Part shown: piece by piece, positions 25,546 to 34,300 of the stretch
Layout: every line of letters starts with the position of its first letter
How positions within the stretch are numbered: position 1 is the stretch's first letter
Assembly (NCBI RefSeq): GCF_000756375.1
Contig: NZ_JNFD01000028.1
Span: 62,001-126,000 of the forward strand
DNA: 64,000 bases
Direction: 5' to 3'
From: Sphingopyxis sp. LC81
Lineage (GTDB): Bacteria > Pseudomonadota > Alphaproteobacteria > Sphingomonadales > Sphingomonadaceae
The notes under the pieces: generated by a model
The model's input: the letters and a program-made list of their open reading frames with translations, nothing else
What the model was told of the DNA's origin: nothing
The model's database searches: none
Program-made: the position numbers and the translations under genes

Positions 25546-26402
25546 GCGGGTCGATCCTGATCCTTGCCGGGCGCCGCGCCGGGGCCATCGATGCGCTCGC
25601 CGAGGCATCTGGCGTCGGCGACAAATGCCTTGTGCCGGTCGCGGGGCGGCCGATGATCGCGCATGTTCTGGAAAGCGCGGCCGATAGCAGTGCGCGGCAG
25701 GTGTTCGTTTCGACGCATCACGCGGCGCTGCTCGCCGAATTGAACGACCCGGTCGTCGATCTGCTCGGCGACCGGCTGATCATCGTACCTGCGGCCGATA
25801 ATCTGGCGGATTCGGTTCTCGCGGTCGCGGTCGTGGCCAGCTTCCCGCTGCTCGTCACGACCGCAGATAATTGCTTGCTGACCTCCGCGACGATCGCCGA
25901 GATCGAAACCGAGGCGGAACGGCTCGGCGCCGATGCCGGGGTCGCGCTGGCGCGGCGCGAGGATGTGCTGGCGGTCCATCCCGAAGGCCAGCGGCGCTTT
26001 TACGAGTTTTCCGACGTAGCGGTATCGAACTGCAATGCCTATTGGATCGGGCATCCGAACGCGCTCCGCGCGGCCGAGGCGTTTCGCGGCGGCGGCCAGT
26101 TCGTCAAGAAGCCGTTTCGCGTGATGCAGGCGTTCGGCCTGATCAACCTGCTCCGTTTCCGCTTCGGGCTCGGTCCGATCCACCACATCTTCCAGCGCAT
26201 TTCGCGCCATCTGGACGTCGAAATCGCCCCGCTGCTGGTGAGCAACGGGGCGACGGCGATCGATGTCGACAATGAAAGGTCGCTGCGCGTGACCGAGGCG
26301 CTGATGAAGCGCCCCGACATCGTCAATCCGCGACCCAGTTCCCGTGAAAGCCGGGGGGAACCCGGTGCGGCAGATGCACGACAGCTTGCGGTGACCCGGT
26401 AA
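25542..26402 (+). CDS. MobA/GlmU-like nucleotidyltransferase
   Basis: A 286-residue protein with an N-terminal NTP-transferase Rossmann fold: SILILAGRRAGAIDALAEAS (nucleotide loop), KCLVPVAGRPMIAHVLESA (the K-P-x-x-G-x-P/RP-M motif) and VTTADNCLLT, in which the conserved Asp binds metal. The C-terminal half (about 160-250: FVKKPFRVMQAFGLINLLRF) is not a hexapeptide-repeat acyltransferase. It would activate a sugar-phosphate, alcohol-phosphate or similar group as an NDP derivative. The start overlaps the ATP-grasp stop by four bases. Its last 80 bases overlap the 3' end of the oxygenase gene on the other strand, so the tail after about residue 258 may be a read-through extension. Confidence 0.72.
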   Translation: MSGSILILAGRRAGAIDALAEASGVGDKCLVPVAGRPMIAHVLESAADSSARQVFVSTHHAALLAELNDPVVDLLGDRLIIVPAADNLADSVLAVAVVASFPLLVTTADNCLLTSATIAEIETEAERLGADAGVALARREDVLAVHPEGQRRFYEFSDVAVSNCNAYWIGHPNALRAAEAFRGGGQFVKKPFRVMQAFGLINLLRFRFGLGPIHHIFQRISRHLDVEIAPLLVSNGATAIDVDNERSLRVTEALMKRPDIVNPRPSSRESRGEPGAADARQLAVTR

Positions 26403-27762
26403 AGTCGTCGGCGTTGAGGATGACGAGCGCGGTCGTCTCGTCATTCATGTTCACGACCAGCCCGATCAGCCAGCCGTCGTCTTCTGCACCATCGTCGCTA
26501 CGCGGGACAAACACGAACTCGCCCGGATGGCGGCCGGGGCCGAAGTCATGGATGTCGGTTGAGGCCTTTGCGAGGTCGTGACGGAACAGCCGGGTGTCGG
26601 CCATCGCCCATTCGATGCTCTCGCCGTCGGGCATCGCGACGCTGTAGACATAGCGATAAGGCTTGGTGGTCAGCCGTTCGTCATAGCGAGGAAATTCCTG
26701 CGCATGATCGTGGATCACCGAGCGGACCGTCGTTTTCGTCACCGGGTCAATCGTCCAGCGTTCCATGCGCGACTTTTCGCTATCCGGGCCGCGCGTTGAA
26801 TGGGCGAACATCGTGTCGTGCACGACCACGTCGACGATCACCTTGCCATCCGCGGTTTCAAACGCGTTGGCGGGGTGGAAGACATAGCAGGGTTCGACGG
26901 GAACCCAGATGACTTCGTCACCGCGGCCCTTACGGGGGAGCAGGCCGACGCGTGCCTGATGCGCGTCGTTCCACGCATAGGGGAAACGATAGCCCGCGAG
27001 CAGCATCTTCATCGAGAAGGTGACAGGCAGGTCGAAGATAAGGGCATAGCTTGCAGTGATCGCGCAATCGTGGATCGACGGGCCGTCGCTGACTGCCACC
27101 GCTTCTTCGCGGACGACATGTGCTTGGCTGTCGAGCACGACGTGCCAGACCTTGTTCGGTTCGTCGCCGCGATAGGTGATCGCGTGCATTTCGTCGGTAA
27201 GCGGGTCGTGATGCGGGTGCGCGGTGTAGGCGCCGGCCAATGTGCCGTCGAACGGGTTGTGCGCGATCGTGTTCAGTTCATAGCCGAGCTCGACGGGCTT
27301 GCCGCCGGCTTCGACGATCGCGAAGGTGCGGCCCGCGAGGCCGACGACATTGGTGTTTGGCGCGTCGCTGGTTTCGCGCGGCCCCGGGGGCAGTTCCTCG
27401 CCGAGCACGGCGCATGCCTCGCTGCCGCGGACCCAGCGATTGCGATACCAGTCGGCCTTGCCGCCTTCGATGCGGAGGCCGTGGACCATGCCGGCGCCGG
27501 TGAACCAGTGGTAGCTGGCGGGATCGGGGGCGGCCGCGGGGTTCGGCCCGTTGCGCAGGTAGCGGCCGGTCAGCGCCGCGGGGATTTCGCCCTCGACGCG
27601 CAATTGCTCCAGCGTGACCTCTTCGGTCATCGGTTTGTGGATGCCCGTCAGGAACGGGTGCGCGTCGGTGGGGCGGGGGAGGCGCTTGCGGTTGAAGTCG
27701 GCGACCTTGCCGATGCCTTTGACAACCGCGCCGCGGATCAGGGTTTCGACGTTGCTTGCCAT
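26323..27762 (-). CDS. Carotenoid/stilbene cleavage oxygenase (RPE65/CCO family)
   Basis: A 479-residue iron-dependent alkene-cleaving dioxygenase of the family that includes carotenoid oxygenases and lignostilbene dioxygenases. The four iron ligands are recognisable: His182 in TAHPHHDP, His231 in SIHDCAIT, His296 in YVFHPANAF and His473 in PGFHGNWV. The N-terminal GRYLRNGPNPAAAPD motif is diagnostic. No signal peptide is present. A strong AAGGAG site precedes the ATG. The TetR gene immediately divergent probably represses it. Sphingomonads use such enzymes on aryl-stilbenes or apocarotenoids; the exact substrate cannot be decided. The last 80 bases overlap the convergent nucleotidyltransferase gene. 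Confidence 0.9.
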   Translation of the reverse strand: MASNVETLIRGAVVKGIGKVADFNRKRLPRPTDAHPFLTGIHKPMTEEVTLEQLRVEGEIPAALTGRYLRNGPNPAAAPDPASYHWFTGAGMVHGLRIEGGKADWYRNRWVRGSEACAVLGEELPPGPRETSDAPNTNVVGLAGRTFAIVEAGGKPVELGYELNTIAHNPFDGTLAGAYTAHPHHDPLTDEMHAITYRGDEPNKVWHVVLDSQAHVVREEAVAVSDGPSIHDCAITASYALIFDLPVTFSMKMLLAGYRFPYAWNDAHQARVGLLPRKGRGDEVIWVPVEPCYVFHPANAFETADGKVIVDVVVHDTMFAHSTRGPDSEKSRMERWTIDPVTKTTVRSVIHDHAQEFPRYDERLTTKPYRYVYSVAMPDGESIEWAMADTRLFRHDLAKASTDIHDFGPGRHPGEFVFVPRSDDGAEDDGWLIGLVVNMNDETTALVILNADDFTGSPQAVVHLPHRVPPGFHGNWVAD

Positions 27763-27828
27763 GATATTGCTCCTTACGGATGTTGGCGAAAGTACCGCGT
27801 GGCGGGGGCTTGTGCGGACGACTCGATA

Positions 27829-27876
27829 TGTTTACAGTGACAACATGATGGCAAGCAAAGATAACAGTGTCAACAT
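27829..27876. promoter_or_regulatory. Candidate TetR operator pair between the oxygenase and TetR genes
   Basis: An imperfect palindrome TGTTTACAGTGACAACA (27829-27845, symmetry TGTTnnCAnTGnnAACA) is followed 30 bases on by a second ACAGTGTCAACAT (27864-27876) within the first codons of the TetR gene. The repeated ACAGTGnCAACAT core at a three-turn spacing suggests two repressor sites. Confidence 0.55.
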
Positions 27877-28459
27877 AAAAAGCGACGGCGCGAAGGCGGC
27901 GGGCGCTTATCATCATGGCGACCTGCGCGCGGCGGTGATCGCGGCGGGGCTGAAGCGGCTGGAGGAAGGCGACAGCGCCGAACTCGGCCTACGCGCGCTG
28001 GCGCGCGACGTCGGGGTGAGCGCGACGGCGCTTTACCGGCACTTCCCCGACAAGGAGGCGCTGCTCGACGCGCTCGCCGACGAGGGGTTGCGGCGGCTCG
28101 GGGCGCTTCAGGCCCAGGCGTGGCTGAAAGCGGGGGGCGCGGTTGCGGGCTTCAAGGCGACCGGCATTGCCTATGTCCGCTTCGCCCACGACGAGCCGGC
28201 GCTGTTTCGGCTGAGCTTCACGCGCCAGATGTCCGAACGCTGTCCCGACGGCAGCAACGACGGCGGCGACGTTGCATATAATCTGCTCCGCGCCGGGGTC
28301 GGCGAGGCGCTGCCCGGCGTCGAAGACCCCGATACCGCGGCGCTCCACGCGTGGGCGCTGGTGCATGGCCTCGCGATGCTGATCCTCGACCGGCGCATCG
28401 AATGGGACGAGGCGAAGGTCGCCGAAGTGGTCGGGCTGACCTTTGGCGGGGTCGGCTGA
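27845..28459 (+). CDS. TetR/AcrR family regulator, likely repressor of the oxygenase gene
   Basis: A 204-residue regulator with HTH region AYHHGDLRAAVIAAGLKRLE, then LGLRALARDVGVSATALYRH and FPDKEALLDALADEG. The C-terminal domain (AHDEPALFRLSFTRQM, ALHAWALVHGLAMLILDRR) is the WHG/TetR_C_33 type. The ATG at 27845 is chosen (a second follows directly); there is no clear ribosome-binding site, and the gene start overlaps the palindromic operator. Placed back-to-back with the carotenoid/stilbene oxygenase gene, it likely senses that enzyme's substrate or product and represses both genes. Confidence 0.85.
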   Translation: MMASKDNSVNIKSDGAKAAGAYHHGDLRAAVIAAGLKRLEEGDSAELGLRALARDVGVSATALYRHFPDKEALLDALADEGLRRLGALQAQAWLKAGGAVAGFKATGIAYVRFAHDEPALFRLSFTRQMSERCPDGSNDGGDVAYNLLRAGVGEALPGVEDPDTAALHAWALVHGLAMLILDRRIEWDEAKVAEVVGLTFGGVG

Positions 28460-28548
28460 AGGGTCGCGAGATATATTGGCGCGACCGGGCGCAGACACAG
28501 TCGGCATAATTTAGCGGTTTCTTTTCTTGTTTTTGGTTATCTGGCCGC

Positions 28549-30333
28549 ATGACCCGATCGCTGCCCCCCAGAGTCGAAGCGATCTTTTGGCTCCTTCTGA
28601 CCGCAACGGGATATTTCCTGCTGGCCAGCCTGTCGCTGTATGCGACGAAGGGAGCAGACAATATCGCTGCGGTGTGGCCGCCCAGCGGATATTTCCTTGC
28701 CCTTCTCCTGATGATGCCCGCGCGCGGGCGGATCGCGTCCTTCACCGGCATGGCGGTGTCCAGCATGGTCGCAAACATGCTCGGCGGCACGGCGTTCGCG
28801 ATGTCGGCGGCCTTCGTTCTCGCCAATGCCGTCGAGGCTGCCGTCGCGCTGTGGCTGTTGCGTCGGCGCGAACCGGCCGAGCTATCTTTTACGACGCCGC
28901 GCGATGTTGTGCGTTTCTGCGGCGCCGCGCTGGCTGCAAGTTTCGTCGGCGCGGGAATAGCGACACTATTTGCCGGCACGGGCTTCGATTTTTTCCTGTC
29001 CTGGCTGACGACGGTCGCGCTCGGCATATTGATTGTCACGCCGCCGATTGTCATGCTCGCGCGGCTCATCGTGTCGAATGCGTTCAGCAATGCGCCGGCC
29101 GGCATGAAAACCGAAGCGACGGCGATATTGACGGGTGCCGCCGCGATCACGGCTATCTGTTTTTCGCAATCGCAGTTTCCGGTCAATTTCCTGCCCTATG
29201 TGGCGGTCATTGTCGCATCCTACCGCTTAGGGCCTTTTGGCGCCGCCGCCGGCATATTGATTGTCACGATCATCGCTTCGTTGCTGACAGCTCAGGGTTT
29301 TGGCCCGATCGCGGCCATCGACGGTGAACCGAAGGTCAAGATATTCTTCCTGCAATTCTACCTGCTGTCGATGCTGGTCGTCGCGCTGCCGCTCGCCGCG
29401 TTGCTCGTTGTGCAGCGGCGGCTTTCGAGACGGCTCGAGCAAAGCAACCGCTGGCTGCTCCAAGCCGAGGCCGCGGCGCTGGTCGGGCATTGGCGCGTCG
29501 ACTTGGTCCATTGGACGATCACCTGGTCGGACCAAAGCTATCGCATCCACGGGTTGGAGCCCGGTATGCCGGTCGACGTCAACTATAGCGTCAAACAATA
29601 TGTGGCCGAGGACCGGTTGGCGGTGCGCAAGATTTTGGCGGAGGCCGTGCGGACCGGCCAGCCTTTCGAATTTCAGGGACGGATATTGCGCGCCGACGGC
29701 AAGATCCGGCATGTCAAATCGCACGGCTCGATCGAAATGGGGCGCGGAGGCAAGGCGGCCGCGATTTTCGGCACAGTCCAGGACGTGAGTGAGACGGTCG
29801 AGAATGCCCGGATCCTCGAGGCCGCGCGCAGCGCCGCTGAACGCGTCGCCAACACCGATATGCTCACCGGGCTGCCCAACCGCCGCCATACGCTCGCGTT
29901 TCTCGAAAAGGCACTGACCGGCGCGCGCGACCATGGTGCGCCGCTCGCCGTCGCGATTTTCGATATCGACCATTTCAAGCGGATCAACGACGCGCATGGT
30001 CATGTGGTCGGTGACGATGTGATCCGCCGCGTCGCCCAGCGCGCCAAGGCGGCGCTTCGCGACGCGGACATGCTCGGCCGCATCGGCGGCGAGGAGTTCG
30101 TCTGCATCCTCCAGCGATCGAGCGCGCAGGCCGCCGAAATCGTTGCCGAGCGCGTCCGCAAGGCGGTCGAGACCGGGACCGCCGCTGAAGACGATCTCCC
30201 GAACGCGACGATCAGCGTCGGCCTCGCGATCTATGACGGCGAGGCTGATATCGAGGAACTGCTTCACCGCGCCGACAAGGCGCTCTATGTCGCCAAGCGC
30301 GAAGGACGGAACCGGCTACGCAGCGCGGCGTGA
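28549..30333 (+). CDS. Diguanylate cyclase with MASE1 membrane sensor and PAS domain
   Basis: A 594-residue c-di-GMP synthase. The N-terminal MASE1 sensor has about eight transmembrane segments (up to about residue 290) with the typical AAVWPPSGYFLALLL sequence. A PAS domain (about 300-420, with GRILRADGKIRHVKSHGSIE) follows. The GGDEF domain begins TDMLTGLPNRRHTL and has the active-site GGEEF at 513-517. The allosteric product-inhibition site RxxD (RDAD, 504-507) lies exactly five residues before it, so the enzyme should be catalytically active and feedback-inhibited. No EAL domain is present. It is monocistronic. It integrates a membrane or cytoplasmic signal into c-di-GMP; the ligand is unknown. 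Confidence 0.92.
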   Translation: MTRSLPPRVEAIFWLLLTATGYFLLASLSLYATKGADNIAAVWPPSGYFLALLLMMPARGRIASFTGMAVSSMVANMLGGTAFAMSAAFVLANAVEAAVALWLLRRREPAELSFTTPRDVVRFCGAALAASFVGAGIATLFAGTGFDFFLSWLTTVALGILIVTPPIVMLARLIVSNAFSNAPAGMKTEATAILTGAAAITAICFSQSQFPVNFLPYVAVIVASYRLGPFGAAAGILIVTIIASLLTAQGFGPIAAIDGEPKVKIFFLQFYLLSMLVVALPLAALLVVQRRLSRRLEQSNRWLLQAEAAALVGHWRVDLVHWTITWSDQSYRIHGLEPGMPVDVNYSVKQYVAEDRLAVRKILAEAVRTGQPFEFQGRILRADGKIRHVKSHGSIEMGRGGKAAAIFGTVQDVSETVENARILEAARSAAERVANTDMLTGLPNRRHTLAFLEKALTGARDHGAPLAVAIFDIDHFKRINDAHGHVVGDDVIRRVAQRAKAALRDADMLGRIGGEEFVCILQRSSAQAAEIVAERVRKAVETGTAAEDDLPNATISVGLAIYDGEADIEELLHRADKALYVAKREGRNRLRSAA

Positions 30334-30385
30334 CATGATCGAGTGCCGGCTAACGACCGGAAGTTGCCGCTATCCCTTCTTACTT

Positions 30386-30414
30386 CGCCATTCCCGCGAA
30401 AGCGGGGCATGGCA
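30386..30414. repeat. Single palindromic repeat unit (CCCGCGAAAGCGGG type)
   Basis: TTCCCGCGAAAGCGGGGCATGG downstream of the cyclase gene is a short palindrome of the second repeat type, also seen near 40.0 and 46.9 kb. It lies in the 169-base gap before the DUF4197 gene, in which nothing else was recognised. Confidence 0.45.
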
Positions 30415-30502
30415 GCTCACCACCCCAAACACCCGTTGCGCTTTGGCGTCGACGGTTTTGCTGATAGGCTCGGCATCGGTCACGGGCAGGGAAGGTCGCA
30501 TC

Positions 30503-31171
30503 ATGGAATCGGACGAAGCAATGATGGCGCGGCGGGTGCTGCTCGCGGGCGCGATCGGGACGCTCGCGTTGATCCACGCGCCGTGGGCGGTAGCGAAGCT
30601 GCCGAAGAGCGGGGTGAAGGGACTGATCGCGGGTGCATCCGATGGCGCGCTCGACAAGCTCGCAGAGCCCGGCGCCTTTTATCGCGATACCGCAGTGCGC
30701 ATCCTGCTGCCCGGTGCGGGCGGAAAGCTCGCCTCGAAACTCTTTGGCATGGGCGACAAGCTGGGGCTCACGACCAATCTGACCAAAAGCCTGAACGACG
30801 CGGGCGGCAAGGCCGCGGGCGAGGCGAAGCCGGTGTTTCGCGCCGCGATCGACAATCTGCGCTGGACCGACGCACCGGGGCTGGTGACGCAGAACGACGG
30901 CGCGACGCGTTATCTCCAGTCGAGCGCGGGCAGCGTGCTATTTACCAAGGTGACGCCTCTGATCGGATCGGCGCTGGAGAATGTCGGCGCCTATCGCCAG
31001 CTTGACCAGCTGTCGAAGGGCAATCAACTGATGGCGTCGGCCGGGCTGACGCGCGACGGTCTGACACGGTCGGTGACCGAACAGGCGCTCAAAGGCATCT
31101 TTCATTATATGGCAGGTGAAGAGGCAGCGCTGCGCCGGAACCCCGCGAACCTCCTGAAAGGTATTTTCTAG
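30503..31171 (+). CDS. DUF4197 domain exported protein
   Basis: A 222-residue protein with an N-terminal signal (ARRVLLAGAIGTLALIHAPW, cleavage after AVA) and a body matching DUF4197: GASDGALDKLAEPGAFYRDT, AVRILLPGAGGKLASKLFGM, then AIDNLRWTDAPGLVTQNDGA and the C-terminal EQALKGIFHYMAGEEAALRR. The MARR and twin-Arg-like start could allow Tat export, but MESDEAMMARRVLL is not a strict Tat motif. The ATG at 30503 follows GGGAAGG. DUF4197 proteins are helical and periplasmic, with no known activity. It lies just upstream of the rpoB promoter. Confidence 0.8.
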   Translation: MESDEAMMARRVLLAGAIGTLALIHAPWAVAKLPKSGVKGLIAGASDGALDKLAEPGAFYRDTAVRILLPGAGGKLASKLFGMGDKLGLTTNLTKSLNDAGGKAAGEAKPVFRAAIDNLRWTDAPGLVTQNDGATRYLQSSAGSVLFTKVTPLIGSALENVGAYRQLDQLSKGNQLMASAGLTRDGLTRSVTEQALKGIFHYMAGEEAALRRNPANLLKGIF

Positions 31172-31192
31172 GATCTCAATCGGGTGCTCCCG

Positions 31193-31221
31193 TTGACACC
31201 GTGCCCCCCAAATCCTATATC
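31193..31221 (+). promoter_or_regulatory. Promoter of rpoB-rpoC
   Basis: A consensus -35 TTGACA (31193-31198), 17-base spacer and -10 TATATC (31216-31221). It lies about 180 bases before the rpoB ATG and is one of the strongest sigma70-type matches in the window. Confidence 0.75.
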
Positions 31222-31227
31222 CCCGGC

Positions 31228-31399
31228 ATACCCCTTCGTCCGAGATAGAGCCTGACTTTGCGCAGCGGGCTGTACGGATAGGGCGGCGGGGATTTCGACA
31301 GCGTTGAAAAGCTGCGGTAAACCGGCAACGGTTGGCCTGCGGCTTTTTTCGCGTCGATGCGCTCGCGACCTGATTTTTCTTAAGGCGAGACAATCACTT
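31228..31399 (+). ncRNA. rpoB 5' leader with terminator-like structure
   Basis: The about 170-base leader holds a GCAA tetraloop hairpin (AACCG-GCAA-CGGTT, 31320-31333) flanked by AAAAGC (31307-31312) and GCTTTTTT (31342-31349), a terminator-like fold with a T-run. CGCAGC at 31261-31266 can instead pair with GCTGCG at 31311-31316, which would disrupt it. This could be an attenuator; the evidence is only from base pairing. Confidence 0.35.
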
Positions 31400-34300
31400 A
31401 TGGCGACCAAGGCGAAGTCGGTGGGCAAGGCCCTCGAAGCAACCGCAAGCAAGCGAATCCGTAAGCTGTTCGGCAACATCCACGAAGCGGTGGACATGCC
31501 CAACCTCATCGAGGTGCAGCGCGAATCCTATGAACAATTCCTGCGGTCCGACCCCTCGGTCGGCTATGTTTCGGGCCTCGAAAAAACGCTGCGCAGCGTG
31601 TTCCCGATCCGCGATTTCGCCGGCACCGCCGAGCTCGACTTCGTCCATTACGAACTCGAAGCGCCGAAGTATGACGTCGAGGAATGCCGTCAGCGCGGCA
31701 TCACCTATGCGGCGCCGATGAAGGTCACGCTCCGCCTGATCGTCTTTGAAGTCGACAGCGAAACCGACACCCGTTCGGTCCTTGATATCAAGGAGCAGGA
31801 CGTTTACATGGGCGACATGCCGCTCATGACCGAGAACGGCACCTTCTTCGTCAACGGCACCGAGCGCGTTATCGTGTCGCAGATGCACCGTTCGCCGGGT
31901 GTGCTCTTCGACCATGACCGCGGCAAGACCCACTCGTCGGGCAAGTTCCTGTTCGCCGCGCGCGTGATCCCGTATCGCGGTTCGTGGCTCGACTTCGAAT
32001 TCGACGCCAAGGACATCGTCAACGTCCGTATCGACCGCAAGCGCAAGCTGCCGGTCACCAGCCTGCTCTACGCGCTGGGCATGTCGGGCGAGGAAATCCT
32101 CAACCACTTCTATGACCGCCTGGTCTTCGAGCGCGCCGAAAACGGCTGGCGCGTGCCCTTCATGGTCGAGAACTGGCGCGGTGCGAAGCCGGCGTTCGAC
32201 GTCGTCGACGCCAAGACCGGCGAAGTCGTCTTCGCCGCCGGCCACAAGATCAGCCCGCGCCTTGCCAACAAGGCGGCGAAGGACGGTCTCGACACGCTGC
32301 TGATCCCGACCGAGGAAATCTTCGGCCGCTACAGCGCCTATGACCTCATCAACGAGTCGACCGGCGAGATCTACATCGAAGCCGGCGACGAAGTGAGCGC
32401 CGACAATCTCGAGAAGATCGACGGGGCCGGTATCGACAAGCTCGTCCTGCTCGACATCGACCACAACAACACCGGTCCCTGGATCCGCAACACGCTGAAG
32501 GCCGACAAGGCCGAAGACCGCGACCAGGCGCTTTCGGACATCTACCGCGTCATGCGTCCCGGCGAACCGCCGACGCGCGAAACCGCGGAAGCGCTGTTCG
32601 GCGGCCTGTTCTTCGACGCCGAGCGCTACGATCTGTCGGCCGTCGGCCGCGTGAAATTGAACATGCGCCTTGGCCTCGACGCCGAGGACACGGTCACCAC
32701 GCTGCGCAGCGAGGACATCCTCGCCGTCGTCAAGGAACTGGTGAACCTGAAGGACGGCAAGGGCGAAATCGACGATATCGACAACCTCGGTAACCGTCGT
32801 GTCCGTTCGGTCGGCGAGCTGCTCGAAAACCAGTATCGCGTCGGCCTGCTCCGCATGGAGCGCGCGGTGAAGGAGCGCATGAGCTCGGTCGACGTGTCGA
32901 CCGTGATGCCGAACGACCTGATCAACGCGAAGCCGGCTGTCGCCGCGGTGCGCGAATTCTTCGGTTCGTCGCAGCTCAGCCAGTTCATGGACCAGACCAA
33001 CCCGCTGTCGGAAGTGACGCACAAGCGCCGCGTGTCGGCGCTCGGGCCGGGCGGTCTGACGCGCGAACGCGCGGGCTTCGAAGTCCGCGACGTTCACCCG
33101 ACCCACTATGGCCGCATCTGCCCGATCGAAACGCCCGAAGGCCCGAACATCGGTCTGATCAACTCGCTCGCAACCTTTGCGCGCGTCAACAAATATGGCT
33201 TCATCGAAACCCCGTACCGCCGCATCGTCGACGGCAAGGTGACGAACGACGTTGTCTATCTGTCGGCGATGGAAGAGCAGAAGCACACGGTTGCGCAGGC
33301 GAACGCCGATCTCAACGCCGATGGCAGCTTCATCGACGAACTGATCTCGGCGCGTGAAGCGGGCGAGTTCCTGATGGCCCCGCGCGATCAGATCACGCTG
33401 ATGGACGTGTCGCCGAAGCAGCTCGTTTCGGTCGCGGCATCGCTCATCCCGTTCCTTGAAAACGATGACGCCAACCGCGCGCTCATGGGTTCGAACATGC
33501 AGCGTCAGGCTGTGCCGCTGATCCGGGCCGAGGCTCCGGTCGTCGGCACCGGCATGGAAGAAACGGTTGCGCGCGACTCCGGCGCCGCCATCGCGGCGCG
33601 CCGCGGCGGCGTGATCGACCAGGTCGATGCGACGCGTATCGTTATCCGTGCGACCGATATGGTCGAACCCGGCAAGTCGGGCGTCGACATCTATCGCCTG
33701 CAGAAGTTCCAGCGTTCGAACCAGAACACCTGCATCAACCAGCGTCCGCTGGTGAAGGTGGGCGAGATCGTCCGCGCGGGCGACATCATCGCCGACGGTC
33801 CGTCGACCGAGCTCGGCGAACTGGCGCTCGGCAAGAATGTGCTCGTCGCGTTCATGCCGTGGAACGGCTACAATTATGAGGACTCGATCCTCATCAGCGA
33901 ACGCATCGTGAAGGACGACGTCTTCACCTCGATCCACATCGAGGAATTCGAAGTCACCGCACGCGACACGCGCCTTGGGCCGGAAGACATTACGCGCGAC
34001 ATCCCGAACGTTGGCGAGGAAGCGCTGCGCAACCTCGACGAAGCGGGCATCGTCTATATCGGCGCCGAAGTCGGCCCGGGCGACATTCTGGCCGGCAAGA
34101 TCACCCCCAAGGGTGAATCGCCGATGACGCCGGAAGAAAAGCTGCTGCGCGCGATCTTCGGTGAAAAGGCCAGCGACGTGCGCGACACCTCGCTTCGCCT
34201 GCCGCCGGGCGTGTCGGGCACGGTCGTCGAAGTCCGCGTCTTCAACCGTCACGGTATCGACAAGGACGAACGCGCGATCGCGATCGAACGCGAAGAGATC

